Of a stretch of DNA of 64,000 nucleotides, positions 19,576 to 30,556 are shown one piece after another (within the stretch, counting starts at the first letter, position 1; each line of letters begins with the position of its first letter). Origin of the DNA: Dipteris shenzhenensis (lineage: Eukaryota; Polypodiophyta; Polypodiopsida; Gleicheniales); assembly GCA_047967505.1 (NCBI GenBank), contig CM106541.1. One strand, 5' to 3'. The translations under genes and the position numbers were made by a program. The notes under the pieces were generated by a model, which saw nothing but the letters and a program-made list of their open reading frames with translations, was not told the origin of the DNA and searched no databases.

Positions 19576-21083
19576 ATGGATACTCCGTCAACCAATCCTA
19601 CTCCACCTCCACCAGTTGCAACAGCTCAAGAAGGATGTAGAGATTGAATGCTCTACCACGTTGCTAGCACGCATCTTCGGGTCTCACCCCTCCAGATCCC
19701 AAGCCAGAGACTGGATGCTTGCAGCTCTCCCCCCAGACCTCACTCCACGATTGTTAGATGTTCGTCTTCTGGGATGAGGTTTTTTCCAGGTTGTTTTTGA
19801 CACTCCAGAGGCTGCGAGCACTATGCTCAAAACTGAGTTTTTACACCTGGGACACAGGAAGATCTTCTTTGAAGCCTTTCATATTGGTTTCGACCCAGTG
19901 GAGGCAGATAAGAAAATCTTTTCGCTCTTCATCAGATTTCCCGGGCTTCCCCAGGTTTACCATCGACTTCTTTCTGTTATTGGGGAGCATTTTGGCGCGG
20001 TTGCTGAGATCCCACCCCTCCCTAGGTTGCCATTGACTGCAGCAGAGGCAACCAAGGCAGATGGGGTACCTAGAGTTAGGGTCCTCTGTAAGGATCCTAA
20101 CCTTAAGATGGACCATGTTAAGATCCAGCGCTCGGATGGTTCCTTTTTTCGCCAGAGAGTAGAGATTTCAGGAAGATAGGACCAGTGCAGGATATGCAGG
20201 ACCATTGGACACTTTGCCAGGGATTGCCCCAGGAAAAAGACAAGGCCCAAGAAGCCCTCTAGTACAGCTACCGCCCCATGGCCTCGACAGGGGGGTGGTA
20301 TAGGTCCAGCACTTGCTCCTCGGTCTCGACAGAGGGGTGGTACCAGCACCTGCTCCTCGGCCTTCGCATGGCGGTCCTCCTCAGGATGGTGGTGGTACAT
20401 GTCCAGCACCTGCTCCTCGGCCTCGACAGGGGGGTGGTACAGGTCCATCACCTGCTCCTCGACCCCCACCTACCTCAGGGGCATGCGACGCTCTCCAGTG
20501 GGTTCCGGCACGTGTGCAGATCCCTCCTTTAGTTCACGAGGGTACATTATTGGACTCTGCTTCACCTCGAGCTGTCCCTCCAGTCTCACCTCGCACAGTC
20601 CGAGACACTGAAGCTTCGACCTCCTCCCCGGTTGCAGCTTCTTCCCTAGAACCAGCGGTGCTAGACGCTCTTCTTGAGGCAGTAGAGGTCTTCGCGGCTG
20701 GGCAGACATAGGATAGAGAGCAGCCTTCACTTCCTCCCTTGGATAGGGGGAAGGGGATGGTTTACACTATTGATCCTCTTCCCTCAGAAGGGATCCTTCG
20801 CACTCCGGTGCCTGGCTTGCTTCATAGGAACTCATTTTCAGCCCTAGCAGATGGTTCAGATTTCCCAGAGAAGGAGTTTGTGCCCGCTACTTTTGGGGAG
20901 CTAGTGATTGGGTTTCTTGTTGACAGGGCTTCTTCTTCAGGTGGCAGGGTTCTTTCCCCTATTGATTTTCCGCCACTTGGTTCCATTCCTCCCTCCTCGA
21001 GCAGGAGGTCTTCCCCTGTTGAGGGGTCTGTTTCCGCCACTAGGTCGGGTAAGGTGTTCCACTCTACATCCTCCCATCGATGA
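19576..21083 (+). pseudogene. LINE-1 ORF1, copy C
   Basis: The ATG at 19576 corresponds to the second Met of the intact ORF1. An internal deletion removes the KTITFSKDELQ region and shifts the frame. Later pieces keep the DUF4283-like domain (19823..20179) and then a stop in place of Arg just after EISG. The zinc knuckle CRICRTIGHFARDC follows at about 20193. The Pro-rich C-terminus ends in TGA at 21081..21083, overlapping the ORF2 ATG. Confidence 0.8.
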
Positions 21084-23618
21084 GGATTATTAGTTGGAAC
21101 ATACAGGGCCTAGGTGGCATCCCACATCGCTGCCGTAGAGGGCTGATCCGGGATCAGCTTCATGCAGGTGTTACTGGGGGTTCCATTGATATCTTATTTA
21201 TTCAAGAGCACAAACTGGATTCTAGAGATTGTGCCAAGTCAGGCAAGTTGCTTTCTGGCCATACTTTTTGGTCGCCTGCCTTGGGCACCAGGGGGGGAAC
21301 TTCTATTTCAGTTTTGTAGTCGGTTCTCCCCTTAGTTGTTGGACACGGAGTTATTATTCCCTCTAGAGCTCAGTGGATTATTCTTTTGATTGGAGGGCAT
21401 AAGGTTGGTTTCCTTAACCTGTATGCCTCCAACATTAGAGGGGAACGTGTCCTTATGTGGAAGGATTTGCTCTCCTGGGCCCCCATTGCAGATTCATGGG
21501 TGATTGGAGGTGACTTTGACATGGTTGAGTTACCGTCAAACAAAAAAGGGGGTTGAGAAGGTGGACTTCACTCTTTGGAGAAAGCAGCTTGGGATGCCTT
21601 CCTTTTTCACTTCTGTGGCAGAGATACTTGGTTGGACGATGCCTTTCTTATTCAGCCACAGTCCCTCCTGTTCTCTTGGTCGAACAGGAGGCAGCAGATG
21701 CCTATTCATGCACGCATTGACAGATTCTATGTAGATGATTGGGCACTAGACAGAGGTGGATCGGTATGCATTGCTGCTGGGGTTCCACTTCAGACCACTT
21801 TCCTATTGTGCTAGCTATCTCAGAGCCTCACTTGAGAGGCCGGTCTGCCAGCATCAGGATTCCAGATGCCTTTTACACAGAGGAGGACCTTACAGAGGCA
21901 GCCTGCAGATATGGGTTTCTCATGTCCAGGGTGGGCAGCCATATCCATCACATGTAGCTGCTGCCCTTTCTGGTATTAGCGACTTCTACCGCTCAGTTGC
22001 TTGTACCAAGAGACGAGATATTCTCAGACGTGAGATTGGTGTTCGCCAGCAGTTGGCAGCTTTGTAGAGGGAAGAGCAGAAACGGCCTTTAGATGCTCGG
22101 ATTTAGGAGCGCCTTGCTGCATGCAGCAAGGGCTCATCAGCAGATATTGCTTGATCAGAGAGCTTGAGTTTGCTCCCGTTTTGGAGAGCATCAAGAGGAA
22201 GCTTCTTTTTTGGACCTCAGCCAAGTTGGATCTTGCCTCTAGAGTTGTGGTGGTCAACCAGGTCCTCTTGTTCACGGCCTGGTTTGTTTGTTCATGCTGG
22301 TGCCGTTCTAGGGACTGCATCATTCAGCTCAGAAGACCGATCAAAAATTTTCTTTGGAGTGGGCTTGATGGCACAGCAGATGCCTTAGCTAGGGTGGCTT
22401 GGGAGACCCTCATCCTCCCTACATAGGAAGGGGGTCTCAATATTATTGATCCAGATTTACAGTGCACAGCTTTACTTTGCAAGATGGTGGTGCGAGGACT
22501 TATGCCAGGGCAGGAACCGTGGAAGGACTTTCTTATTAGCAGCATACAGAGGTGCATATCTTCTTCAGGAGGAGACTGGATGAGTAGTGTTAGGTGTATC
22601 TTCACCACAGCACACCTCAGATCACCTTCGTCCCCTCTCATGGTTGCCATTCTGAAAGCTTGGGCCAGTTTCAGAAGCACTCTTCAAAGGATTCCTCCTT
22701 CCTCTCGTGAAGAGATTGATAGGCAACCCATCATGTGGAATGACAATATTTTAGATGATCATGGCAGACCACTGGGTGTCTCACTCTACATGCAGTGGTC
22801 CAGGTGGGAGAGGGGACCTGCATCATCTATGGGGTCTTGGAAAGCTTTCCGCAGGCTTCCAGAGGAGACCAAATCAAGGTTGATAGGACATCTCAGAGGG
22901 AGTGCAGGGGGGATCTTGTAGATTGAGGCAGCCCTTCCAGAGGTTTGGGTAGACATAGATGATATGCCACTCACTTCCTCCGCTTGGGCAGGTACTTTTA
23001 TGAGAGGCGGTGTTCCACTTCAGGTTTTGGCCTTTCGAGATGCACAGGAGGATGCTTTAGTTTTTAGTGTCTAGGATGGTGGCAGATTGCTCAGGTCCAC
23101 AGAGGACATCTTGCTTGAGTCTGCTTTTCAGCTTATCAGGGTTGTAGGTCTTTTGGTGCAGGGATCAGATTCAGAGTGGTTCCTAGACCCAGACCCCCGG
23201 CTACTCTCCACCGGGTCTTGGAGGCTCTGGCTCTATGGGGGAGTTCCCATCAGGTATTTGCAGTGGGACCCCGGAGAGTGGGAGTGGATTGACGCAGGGC
23301 ATCGAGAGAAGAGCATTCCCTTCTTTCGTTACACGGTCAGTAATGCCAGGAGATTTCAGCTCAGTAGTAGAGGTTGGAGACCTACCAGAGTTCCTCATTG
23401 GGAGACATTTGATATCACTACGGATCTGCAAAGGTGCTTCTAGAGGAGACTTTGGAAATCCCACAGGAATAGAAAGATCACTATCTTCTTTTGGCTCTCT
23501 ATCCATGGTGGGATTGCACTGAACCTTTGGAGGTCCAGGTTCGGAGCCGACCCTACTTGCCCTCGCTGCCTCTCTACTTTGGAGACTATTCAGCTTGCTT
23601 ATGGGATTGCAGACAGGC
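21080..23618 (+). pseudogene. LINE-1 ORF2, copy C, truncated and stop-ridden
   Basis: It begins MRIISWNIQGLGG as in the intact ORF2. Stops occur early (SVL* near 21319), in the endonuclease and later, including FSV*DGG near 23073. The region from the endonuclease/RT linker to before RT C-terminal sequences is lost: the copy jumps near 22150 from the linker to LEFAPVLESIKRKL, so the RT catalytic core is missing. It ends inside the Cys/His cluster at the gypsy-1 LTR. Confidence 0.8.
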
Positions 23619-23967
23619 TGTTAAGATACGTATCTCCTCGAGGACTTCTCGGACTGTCGTTCCACCCGACCACAGATTCCCGTAAGCTCCCTCTTTCCCT
23701 CCTTTTACTTACCATGTGGAGCTCTCTTTCTAGAATCCTCCCCCTTGCTCAATACCTCCCAAGTGGCCAACACTCATGGTGCCATGTGTCCAAGTGGACC
23801 TCATCATTAAACCCCTCTTTAGTTTGACTAATGCACCCTCCCATTAATTGCCTAGGCCTAGGATTTCCCCCTAGACCCTAGCCCTCATTAGCCACACGGG
23901 TAAGTATTGTTAAGCCCTCTTGGTTTCCCCGTTATACCGATGTCACGGTATTACAGTTAATGTAACA
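23619..23967 (-). repeat. 3' LTR of gypsy-1 (349 bp)
   Basis: On the minus strand it runs from TGTTACATTAAC at 23967 to ATACGTATCTTAACA at 23619, with TG...CA ends. It is preceded by a purine-rich PPT and followed directly by LINE-1 copy C sequence. Its last 104 bp (23619..23722) recur in inverted orientation at 62682..62785 with the same LINE flank. Confidence 0.75.
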
Positions 23968-23985
23968 TTCCCTTCCCCTTAAGAA
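23968..23985 (-). other. Polypurine tract of gypsy-1
   Basis: AAGGGGAAGGGAATG on the minus strand directly precedes the LTR start, just after the chromodomain frame. Confidence 0.65.
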
Positions 23986-23987
23986 TT

Positions 23988-24360
23988 GTTTATGTCCTCG
24001 AAAACAAAATTGGGAAACCTCCTCTGGAGATTGCTTACATTTTCCCATGTTGAACTCTCTTCAGATCTATCTTTCCACTTAATCAGACATTCTTTCCATA
24101 TAGTATGTCGCGTTCTTTTTTCTTGCGTATCTAAAATTCTTTCTGGTTCATGTGGTAAAGATGCGGGTTCAATAAGTTCAACTAGGACTTCATTTCCAAT
24201 GAGATTATCATCATCTCCTAATTTTCTTTTTAGCCTACTAACATGAAAAACTGGATGTACTCTACATCCCTCAGGTAAGGCTAATTTGTAAGCAAGTTCT
24301 CCAATCCTCTTAAGTATTGTGAATAGTCCACAATACCTAGGAGATAACTTCGGACATTTA
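23988..24360 (-). pseudogene. Integrase C-terminal domain and chromodomain
   Basis: On the minus strand the frame reads KLSPRYCGLFTILKRIG, then HPVFHVSRLKRK (integrase C-terminal domain), then ERILDTQE, LIKWKDRSEESSTWENV and QRRFPNF. The last part is a chromodomain of the kind that targets chromovirus integration to heterochromatin. The frame is open over this stretch, but it follows a protease remnant directly instead of an integrase core, so the product could not be a working integrase. Confidence 0.75.
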
Positions 24361-24620
24361 CCTGTTTTTTAATTCTCGACCAAGCACTACATCTGTTCGG
24401 TCAAGATGCATGATTTGAAAATCCAAGGCATCCTGATAGCCTTGAATATCCATCTCTACACCATGTATCATGGTGTCCCAAACTTTTTTATCACTGCCCT
24501 TCGCCAAAGAGATCACATATTTATGGGCACTGGGACTCTCAGGCAATTTTAATTTCTTAACTAACGAGTAGTTTAAGAAATCATTAAATCATGAGGACCA
24601 AAGGTGGGCTGCCACATTGC
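24358..24620 (-). pseudogene. Gypsy-1 protease remnant
   Basis: The frame includes SLVKKLKLPESPSAHKYVIS and ends with LDFQIMHLDRTDVVLGRE, the usual C-terminal half of gypsy aspartic proteases up to the VVLG motif. The N-terminal catalytic DSG segment is not visible in frame. Confidence 0.65.
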
Positions 24621-24769
24621 CGATGATAGACAGTACATGTGGGTGCTATCCTCATGATAGACCTCTACCTCAGTGTACTTTTTAGTACCATTAAGCGGTA
24701 ACACTTGCACCACATGCACTTGTTTTTGTGGAGGTCCATTTGGGGCTTTAGCTCCCGTTGATTTATTTT

Positions 24770-25813
24770 TAGGACAGTTCCAAGCAGCATGGTCTTTGCC
24801 CAGACATTTAAAGCAAAGATTTTCTTGCTTGGCCCTTTCATAATCCTCTTTTTTTAAGAGAGGATAATTTTGTGTTTGAGGTTTCTTAGGTGGTGCCTGA
24901 GGAACCTCCTTCTTAAAGTGCCCCTTCCTTTATTTATTGAACTTTGGAACAAAACTTGTTTGCTCCGAAGTTCCAATTCTAAATTTCCCCGTCGTATCAT
25001 CATATATTTGGGCATACTTAATGGCTTCCTCAAAGGTTTTTGGAGAATTTCTTTTCACCTCAACCTTATAGGTGTCTTTAAGACCTCTCACGAAACCCCT
25101 TATCTTTTGGAATTCATCAATTCCCTTCAGCTTAAGGACTGCCTCCCTATAATTTGCTATGTACTGGACTAGAGTATTTTTACTCATAGTGCAATTATCC
25201 CAAGCCTCCCACGCTCTTTCTAATTCATTTTCCGGTAAAAACTCTTTTAGGAAGGCTTGTTCAAACTCAGTCCAATATCTAGGAATTTTATCACTCTCCC
25301 TGAGGCTCATCCACCATTTATAGGCTTTATTTCCAAGGGAAAGACTTGCTTCCATGACTTGATTTTCAGGAGGTGTATTCCTGAGTCGATGAAAGTCTTG
25401 CCATTTTTGCAAGAATGTATTAATCGCATCTTTATTGCGCTCCTTTTCTTCCCCATTGAAAATTGGTGGTTTTAAGTCCTTAAGGATGTTCGAGGTTTCT
25501 CTAAGTCGAGAGGTAGACCTCTCCACTTGATTAGGAGGAATCGGTGATTTTTCACTAATAGATACCGATTGAGAATCGGCTATCTTTGTTATAGCTTCGA
25601 CTAGGGTTTTTAATGTTTCACTAATAACCCCCAACTGTGTTTCTATATTTTGCGTTCGAGTTTCAAGTTTAATGAATTCCGCATACGGAATTCCATAATC
25701 ACCATAATCAATATCCTCCATTTCTACATTATCCTCTCGAGTTTCAGTTTGTAGCTTCTCATGTGTTTCCTCTCCGACTATTGCTTTTCCCTTTCTAACC
25801 CTTTCCTCGGCCT
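24770..25813 (-). pseudogene. Gypsy-1 gag (capsid domain and CCHC knuckle)
   Basis: An open frame of over 260 codons (25721..24930, extending upstream to 25813) contains the retrotransposon gag capsid signature: AYKWWMSLRE, YWTEFEQAFLKEFLPENEL and LVQYIANYREAVLKLKG. A stop at about 24929 precedes a CCHC knuckle CFKCLGKDHAAWNC near 24820..24779 in the continuing sequence. Gag would coat element RNA and form particles. The 5' end is cut by the LINE tail insertion at 25824..25926. Confidence 0.75.
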
Positions 25814-25823
25814 CTTTTTTTAT

Positions 25824-25926
25824 TTATCCTCATGATTTCATGATGTATTCCGCTTTGAGCTTGCTCTCGCCGGTTTTTTCTCTTACTTAATAGAAGTCTC
25901 TTTCTTGAAAAAAAAAAAAAAAAAAG
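25824..25926 (+). mobile_element. Tail-only LINE-1 insertion (about 100 bp)
   Basis: This stretch matches only the last 90 bases of LINE-1 (TTATCCTCATGATTTCATG ... CTTAATAGAAGTCTCTTTC) and ends in A18. It contains the family 3' hairpin (25850..25873). It sits exactly between gag and integrase pieces of gypsy-1. No clear target-site duplication. Confidence 0.8.
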
Positions 25927-26407
25927 CCTTTTCCAGTGCATAACTCTTTTGGATTCTTGGAAAACCAGCACTAGGAATATCATGCCATTCATAAAAAATT
26001 TGGGCCCTATTATCTTGCTATCCAAGACAAAATATCCACCCTTATAGAGCAGGTAACCATCTTCAATTCTATAGCTCTTGGATTTAAGTACTTCTTCACC
26101 CAAATTTGGTGTGTCAATATTTCCACGTGACTCCTCAGTGAAAGCCTCTTATTAATCGTATCCCTTTCTTTAATTGGTCGTATTTTTATTTTAAGAACTC
26201 TAGGAAGTTGTTTTGGAAGTAAATTCAATGCATTATCCATTGGCATCCAGCTAAGGTAATCTGCTTCCGCATTATCTTTCCTTTCTGATACCTCAAGTGG
26301 AAGTCAAATTCATGCATTAACTCAGCCCACCTAGCTTTTCTTTCCTTAAGGTTGGTTGGTTGCAAATGTATTTGATAATTTCTTGAGGAAATAGAATTTG
26401 GCACCAT
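25927..26407 (-). pseudogene. Gypsy RNase H end and integrase zinc-binding region
   Basis: Minus-strand frames contain KERKARWAELMHEFDFHLRY with YQKGK (the end of RNase H), then RIEDGYLLYKGGYFV and a HDIPSAGFPRIQKSY-like stretch that matches the integrase H2C2 region in shifted frames. It lies upstream of gag, which is the wrong order for one element, so it comes from a rearrangement or a second copy. Confidence 0.6.
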
Positions 26408-26440
26408 ATAAATAATGCCTTCAAGGCTATAGCATATAAG

Positions 26441-26754
26441 TCCTCATATGCTAATTCATTTTTCTATGCACATTCTAGCTTTGTATTCTTAAAAGAAACT
26501 AGTCAAACGCTTTGTAGAAACACAATACCCATTATAAAGTTACTATGATTTTGTCCCAACCAAAAGTGGAATTCAAGCACTACATAACCGGCATAAAAAT
26601 AGCACATAATCATTAAAAAATACTGAGTGCTCTTTTTGCTTGTATTGGATGTCACACTTGTGATCTTGTATCATAACCACCAATGGTTACAAAATGAGCT
26701 CCGAAAGAGAGTGTGATCCAAAACAAGGCACACATCAGCTTAACAATTTAAAAA
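26441..26754. other. Unassigned DNA between gypsy-1 and LINE-1 copy H
   Basis: About 300 bp of AT-rich sequence with no recognisable gene or repeat boundary. A gypsy LTR could be hidden here. Confidence 0.3.
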
Positions 26755-27445
26755 AAATGAAAAAGACTTCTATTAAGTATGGAAAAAACTCATGAAAGCA
26801 AGCTCAAACTAAAAATACAACATGCATTGCATGAAATAAGGCCTCTACAGGGCCGAAAAACTACCTGGAAAAATGCAAGACTGAGGCTGAAAATGCCACC
26901 GTGACCCTGTAGAGGACTCTAAGAAGAAAGGGGGGCCTCTCTATTCCCTAAGGAACGTAGCCCTCCTAGCAGAGGCCGGACGAAAAGATCCCTGCATGCT
27001 CATCCAAGTGGCCATCACACTATGTATAGTATCTGTACAAATACTGGCCAAAGGATGAGAAGCGTGGACTTGGGAATGGTCTAAGGCCTCTCAACTAAAT
27101 GTCGCCGAATCGAGGAAGCAGAAGAAGAGTCATGCCTCTCATAAAATACTTGAGGACCTGAAAGGGAAAGCCAAGCAACTTCACCCTAGGTCATGAAGAA
27201 AGGGTGGTGGTGGGCAAAGGTGCTGAAAATCTTAGCAATCCCTTTCTAGATAATTCTCGCCTGTCTAGGTGATATCCTAGGTACCACAGAGAATTTGAGC
27301 CATACTCTACAAACCAATGACCCTGATAAGCTGGAAAACAATCTCCAAAATAACATCATATGAAGATCTAGACATCTTGCCTCCCATCTGGGACATAAAA
27401 AACCAAGGCATCCTCCTTTGAACATGGCAAAGTAATAACCTGAAG

Positions 27446-27907
27446 TGACACGTCCAGAACTACTAACTCCTAGCCTTTCATCAAATCACGGGCACACGCA
27501 CAAGGATTGTCCTCCCAGCCAACCTCGGTGGTAGTAAGCTCTCACTCTCTTCAGAATCGTTACGTTAAAGCTCTTGCTTACAAAATTTCCACCAAGCCCC
27601 AAAATTCCCTAGATGGATCTAGTATGCCACATGTCTTCATTTTAGGGTCCCTCCTTAATGCATCATTTACCCCTCTCTTGAGATATCATTAAAACCATTT
27701 GCCCCTTGGCACATTTCATGCATTTAGGTCCCTTAGCCTTAGATCCACCTAGTCTAGTGCCATGTCACCCTCACCAAGGACCTTGACCTTGATTCCTTTT
27801 TTATCATTTACATGAAGCCCAAACAAATATAATACAAACATTGATCCTTTAAAGGAAAATGCCGACTGACCCTTCCGAGGTCATGTTACCTCGACTTGAG
27901 CATAACA
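27446..27907 (-). repeat. 3' LTR of gypsy-2
   Basis: On the minus strand it runs from TGTTATGCTCAAG at 27907 to GGACGTGTCA at 27446. It matches the LTR at 32711..33172 over its whole length. Confidence 0.9.
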
Positions 27908-27923
27908 TTCCTTCCCTCTTCAG
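27908..27923 (-). other. Polypurine tract of gypsy-2
   Basis: GAAGAGGGAAGGAATG on the minus strand directly precedes the 3' LTR. Confidence 0.8.
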
Positions 27924-27982
27924 GCATCAGCGTCCTTGATGATACACTCTAGGAATACTCTCCGTAACTAGTATACGGATTC

Positions 27983-28321
27983 CTAGGTAGCTTCTGATAG
28001 AGGTAAACCATGCCATGCAACCAACACCGTGGGTATCTTCCGATTGCGTACTTGCATTGTTCCTCGGTCCAAGATTCCTGTTGGTTTGCGTCTTGCATTA
28101 TCCTTTATCTCCTGAAACAAAATAACATCCTCGATTAGTGAGTCGCCTGTATGCAAAACTTTCTTTAAACGCGAAACATGAAACACTGGGTGCACCTTAC
28201 AACCTTGTGGTAATTCTAATTTATAGGCTACCTTGCCTATTCTTTTTAGAATTAACCATGGCCCACAATATCGAGGTGATAACTTAGCACACTCTCCTGC
28301 AGTCAAAGACTTAGAGTGCAA
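27983..28321 (-). pseudogene. Gypsy-2 integrase C-terminal and chromodomain-like region
   Basis: The frame contains KLSPRYCGPWLILKRIGKV, then HPVFHVSRLKKVLH (integrase C-terminal domain), then GILDRGTMQVRNRKIPTVL and VAWHGLPLSEATW, a chromodomain-like end. It is cut from the integrase core by stops near 28322..28640. Confidence 0.75.
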
Positions 28322-28649
28322 AGGAACTTTGAGAAAAACTTTTTCTCATTCCTTAAATTCTCTAGCGGATCGGTTTTCATCCGCATATGCCTTAGCTCTA
28401 TCCATAGCTTAGCGCATGTTAGCTCTCGCAAGTGCTAGCATCTCCCGCATCTGAACCACAAAGTTCGCGGCACTAGGCACTTTCTGAGGTATTCCAACTA
28501 TAGTTGGATTCACTGGTCTATAGCTCAAACGGACTGAACCCTGTAAAGGAATGTTTTCTATCATTGTAGGCAAATTCTAGCAATGGCAACCACTTGTCCC
28601 ATGTATGTTGCCTCAATGACACATATGCTCTAAGCATATCCTCTAAAAT

Positions 28650-29021
28650 TTAGTTGATTCTTTCTGTCTGACCATCCATTTCTGGATGATCCCCACTACT
28701 CATTCCCAACTCAGTCCTTAGTGTCTCAAACACCGCAGTCCAAAAATGACCAGTAAATTTGACATCCATGTCTGACACTATGGATTTGGGTAATCCATGC
28801 AAACGAAATATATGTCTAATAAACAAATCCGCCACTTGCGGGGCACTAACAGACTCTCTAGTTGGAATGAAGTGAGCCATCTTGGTAAGACAATCAACCA
28901 CCACAAGGATAGAATCATATCCACCTTGTGTCATAGGCAGACCTACAATAAAGTCCATGGAAATGCTCTCCCACCTACCCAGTGGTATTTCCAAGGGTTG
29001 TAAAAGTCCGGGTGGCTTCAC
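28650..29021 (-). pseudogene. Gypsy-2 integrase catalytic core
   Basis: Shows SMDFIVGLP (first Asp), VSDMDVKFTGHFW (second Asp; the usual SDRD is SDMD) and HPEMDGQTERIN (Glu). This is the DDE core that joins element DNA to the genome. The three acidic residues remain, but the frame is not joined to the neighbouring domains. Confidence 0.8.
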
Positions 29022-29168
29022 CTACTCTGCCTTACTTACCTGACACGAAAAACAACGTGTCACATATTCATGAATATGCTTTTTCATCTTTGGCCAAAAG
29101 AAATCTCCTCTCACGAGATCATATGTCTTCTCGACTCCTGGATGTCCCGCACATGGGCTATCATGGCA

Positions 29169-29432
29169 CTATTGAATGACTCTCTGCCTGAGATCATTCT
29201 GATTAGGTACTACTACTTTGCCATTTCTTTTCAGCATACCATCCCTTATGGCATATCTTGCATAAGTTTGGCCTTTTCTGGATGCCAGGTCATCCTTCTC
29301 CCCGGGTTTGAACACATGAGCCTTAGGCCAAAGGCTTTGGACGAACTCATCTACCATTTGAGTTTCTCTAATCTTGGTCATTAGAGCACTCTCTAATACC
29401 GTGAAACTCATATTATGCATAATGCATGACAA
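29169..29432 (-). pseudogene. Gypsy-2 integrase N-terminal (zinc-binding) region
   Basis: An 87-codon frame with RKGQTYARYAIRDGMLKRNG is the lead-in to the H2C2 zinc-binding domain. The His and Cys residues lie just beyond, in another frame (CAGHPGVEKTYD-like at about 29100..29150). Confidence 0.6.
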
Positions 29433-29468
29433 CGCATCAGCAACTTTATTATCCTTCCCTCTTCGGTA

Positions 29469-29663
29469 TCAAATCGTCAAGTTAAACTCTTGCATGAGTT
29501 CTGTCCACCTAGCTTGGCGGCCTCTCAAGTCAGGTTGTTTACAAAAATGTTTTAGAGTATCGTGATCAACATCAACATAAAACTCTGACCAATACAAATA
29601 ATGTCTCCATGTTTTCAGAGCATGGACAACAGCATACAACTCTAATTCATGATTTGTGACCAA
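29469..29663 (-). pseudogene. Gypsy-2 RNase H C-terminal part
   Basis: The frame reads NHELELYAVVHALKTWRHYL, then DHDTLKHF and RQARWTELMQEFNL, typical of gypsy RNase H, which removes the RNA template. One frameshift separates it from the RT frame. Confidence 0.75.
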
Positions 29664-29668
29664 TTTCG

Positions 29669-30538
29669 TTAAGAGGGAGAAAGCTTCTTGCTTTCAAAGG
29701 CTACTGGCCTTACCTCTTGGAGGAGAACTGCTCCTACTGCAATGCCACTTGCATCGGTTTCAAGGAAAAACGGTTTCTGGGGATCAACTATTTTTGACAC
29801 CGGTCCTGAGACCACAGCTTGTTTTATGGTGTTAAAACTTTCCTGTTGATTCTGTCCCCATATAAAAGGTACTTTATCTGAGGTCAGATCAGTCAATGGC
29901 GATACTATTTCGAAATATCCTTTGATATGACTTTGATAAAATTGGACAAATCCCAAGAATGATCGCAAAGCGGTCAAACTCTGAGGGATTGGCCAAGTCA
30001 GTATCGCAGCCAATTTCTTTGGATCCATTTCTACCTCCTCAGGAGTAATTATGAATCCTAAATATTCAAGTCTTACCATACATAGTATAGTTTTCTTTTT
30101 ATTTACATAAAGACTAGCTTTCCTCAAAAAACTGAACACTATTCTTAAGTATTCGCGATGCTCAGTAATACTTTTACTGAATACCAGAATATCGTCAATA
30201 AAGTGTACTACAAACTTTCCGATATATGGACATAGTAAATCGTTCATAAGCATGATGAATGTAGCTAGAGCATCGGTAAGTCCAAAGGGCATTACCAAAA
30301 ACTCATAATGTCCAAACCTGCTTCTAAAAGTGGTTTTATGCACATCCCTGGCTCTAATACGGATCTGATGGTAGCCACATTTAAGATCTATCTTACTGAA
30401 AATTACGGCCCCATGTAATGCATCTAGCAAATCATCGATCCGAACCATCGGATACCTCTGCTTAATAGTAATATTATTCAATGCAGTGCTAGCCGAAGAA
30501 TCATCAATCGGCTCTACCGATGCTGTACAAAGAAACAA
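29669..30538 (-). pseudogene. Gypsy-2 reverse transcriptase
   Basis: A 289-codon frame contains RYPMVRIDDLLDAL, FSKIDLKCGYHQIRI (first catalytic Asp), FGHYEFLVMPFGLTDALATF and FIDDILVFS, which replaces the common YVDDILVYS, followed by the thumb region and the start of RNase H (LETDASGIAVGAVLLQ). The catalytic Asp residues are present. The upstream part of RT is out of frame. Confidence 0.85.
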
Positions 30539-30556
30539 AAACTCTTCTTGAGCTTT

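Larger units (their letters stand above)
18619..23618 (+). mobile_element. LINE-1 copy C, interrupted by gypsy-1 at 23618
   Basis: It starts with GAGCTGCTGCTCCTCC, the family 5' end. A roughly 930 bp C-rich 5' UTR, broken ORF1, ATGA overlap and broken ORF2 up to the Cys/His cluster follow. At 23618 the LTR of gypsy-1 begins within the codons for CRQA. The 3' end of this LINE was not found on the far side of gypsy-1. Confidence 0.85.
23619..26440 (-). mobile_element. Gypsy-1: rearranged Ty3/gypsy chromovirus remnant
   Basis: Minus-strand order is: RNase H end and integrase H2C2 region (26407..25927), a 100 bp antisense LINE tail, gag with zinc knuckle and protease remnant (25813..24358), integrase C-terminal domain and chromodomain (24360..23988), PPT, and 3' LTR (23967..23619). 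A normal element runs gag, protease, RT, RNase H, integrase. RT and the integrase core are missing and the first block is out of order. No 5' LTR found. Confidence 0.75.

Noticed and set aside
18332-19640. Long Pro/Ser/Leu-rich plus-strand frames
   Set aside because: Same low-complexity 5' UTR effect in copy C, strengthened by a 273 bp (91-codon) duplication.
20278-20480. Short tandem repeat gene (Gly/Thr-rich, around GGTGGTACAGGTCC)
   Set aside because: It is the repetitive linker of LINE-1 ORF1, also present in the intact copy B.
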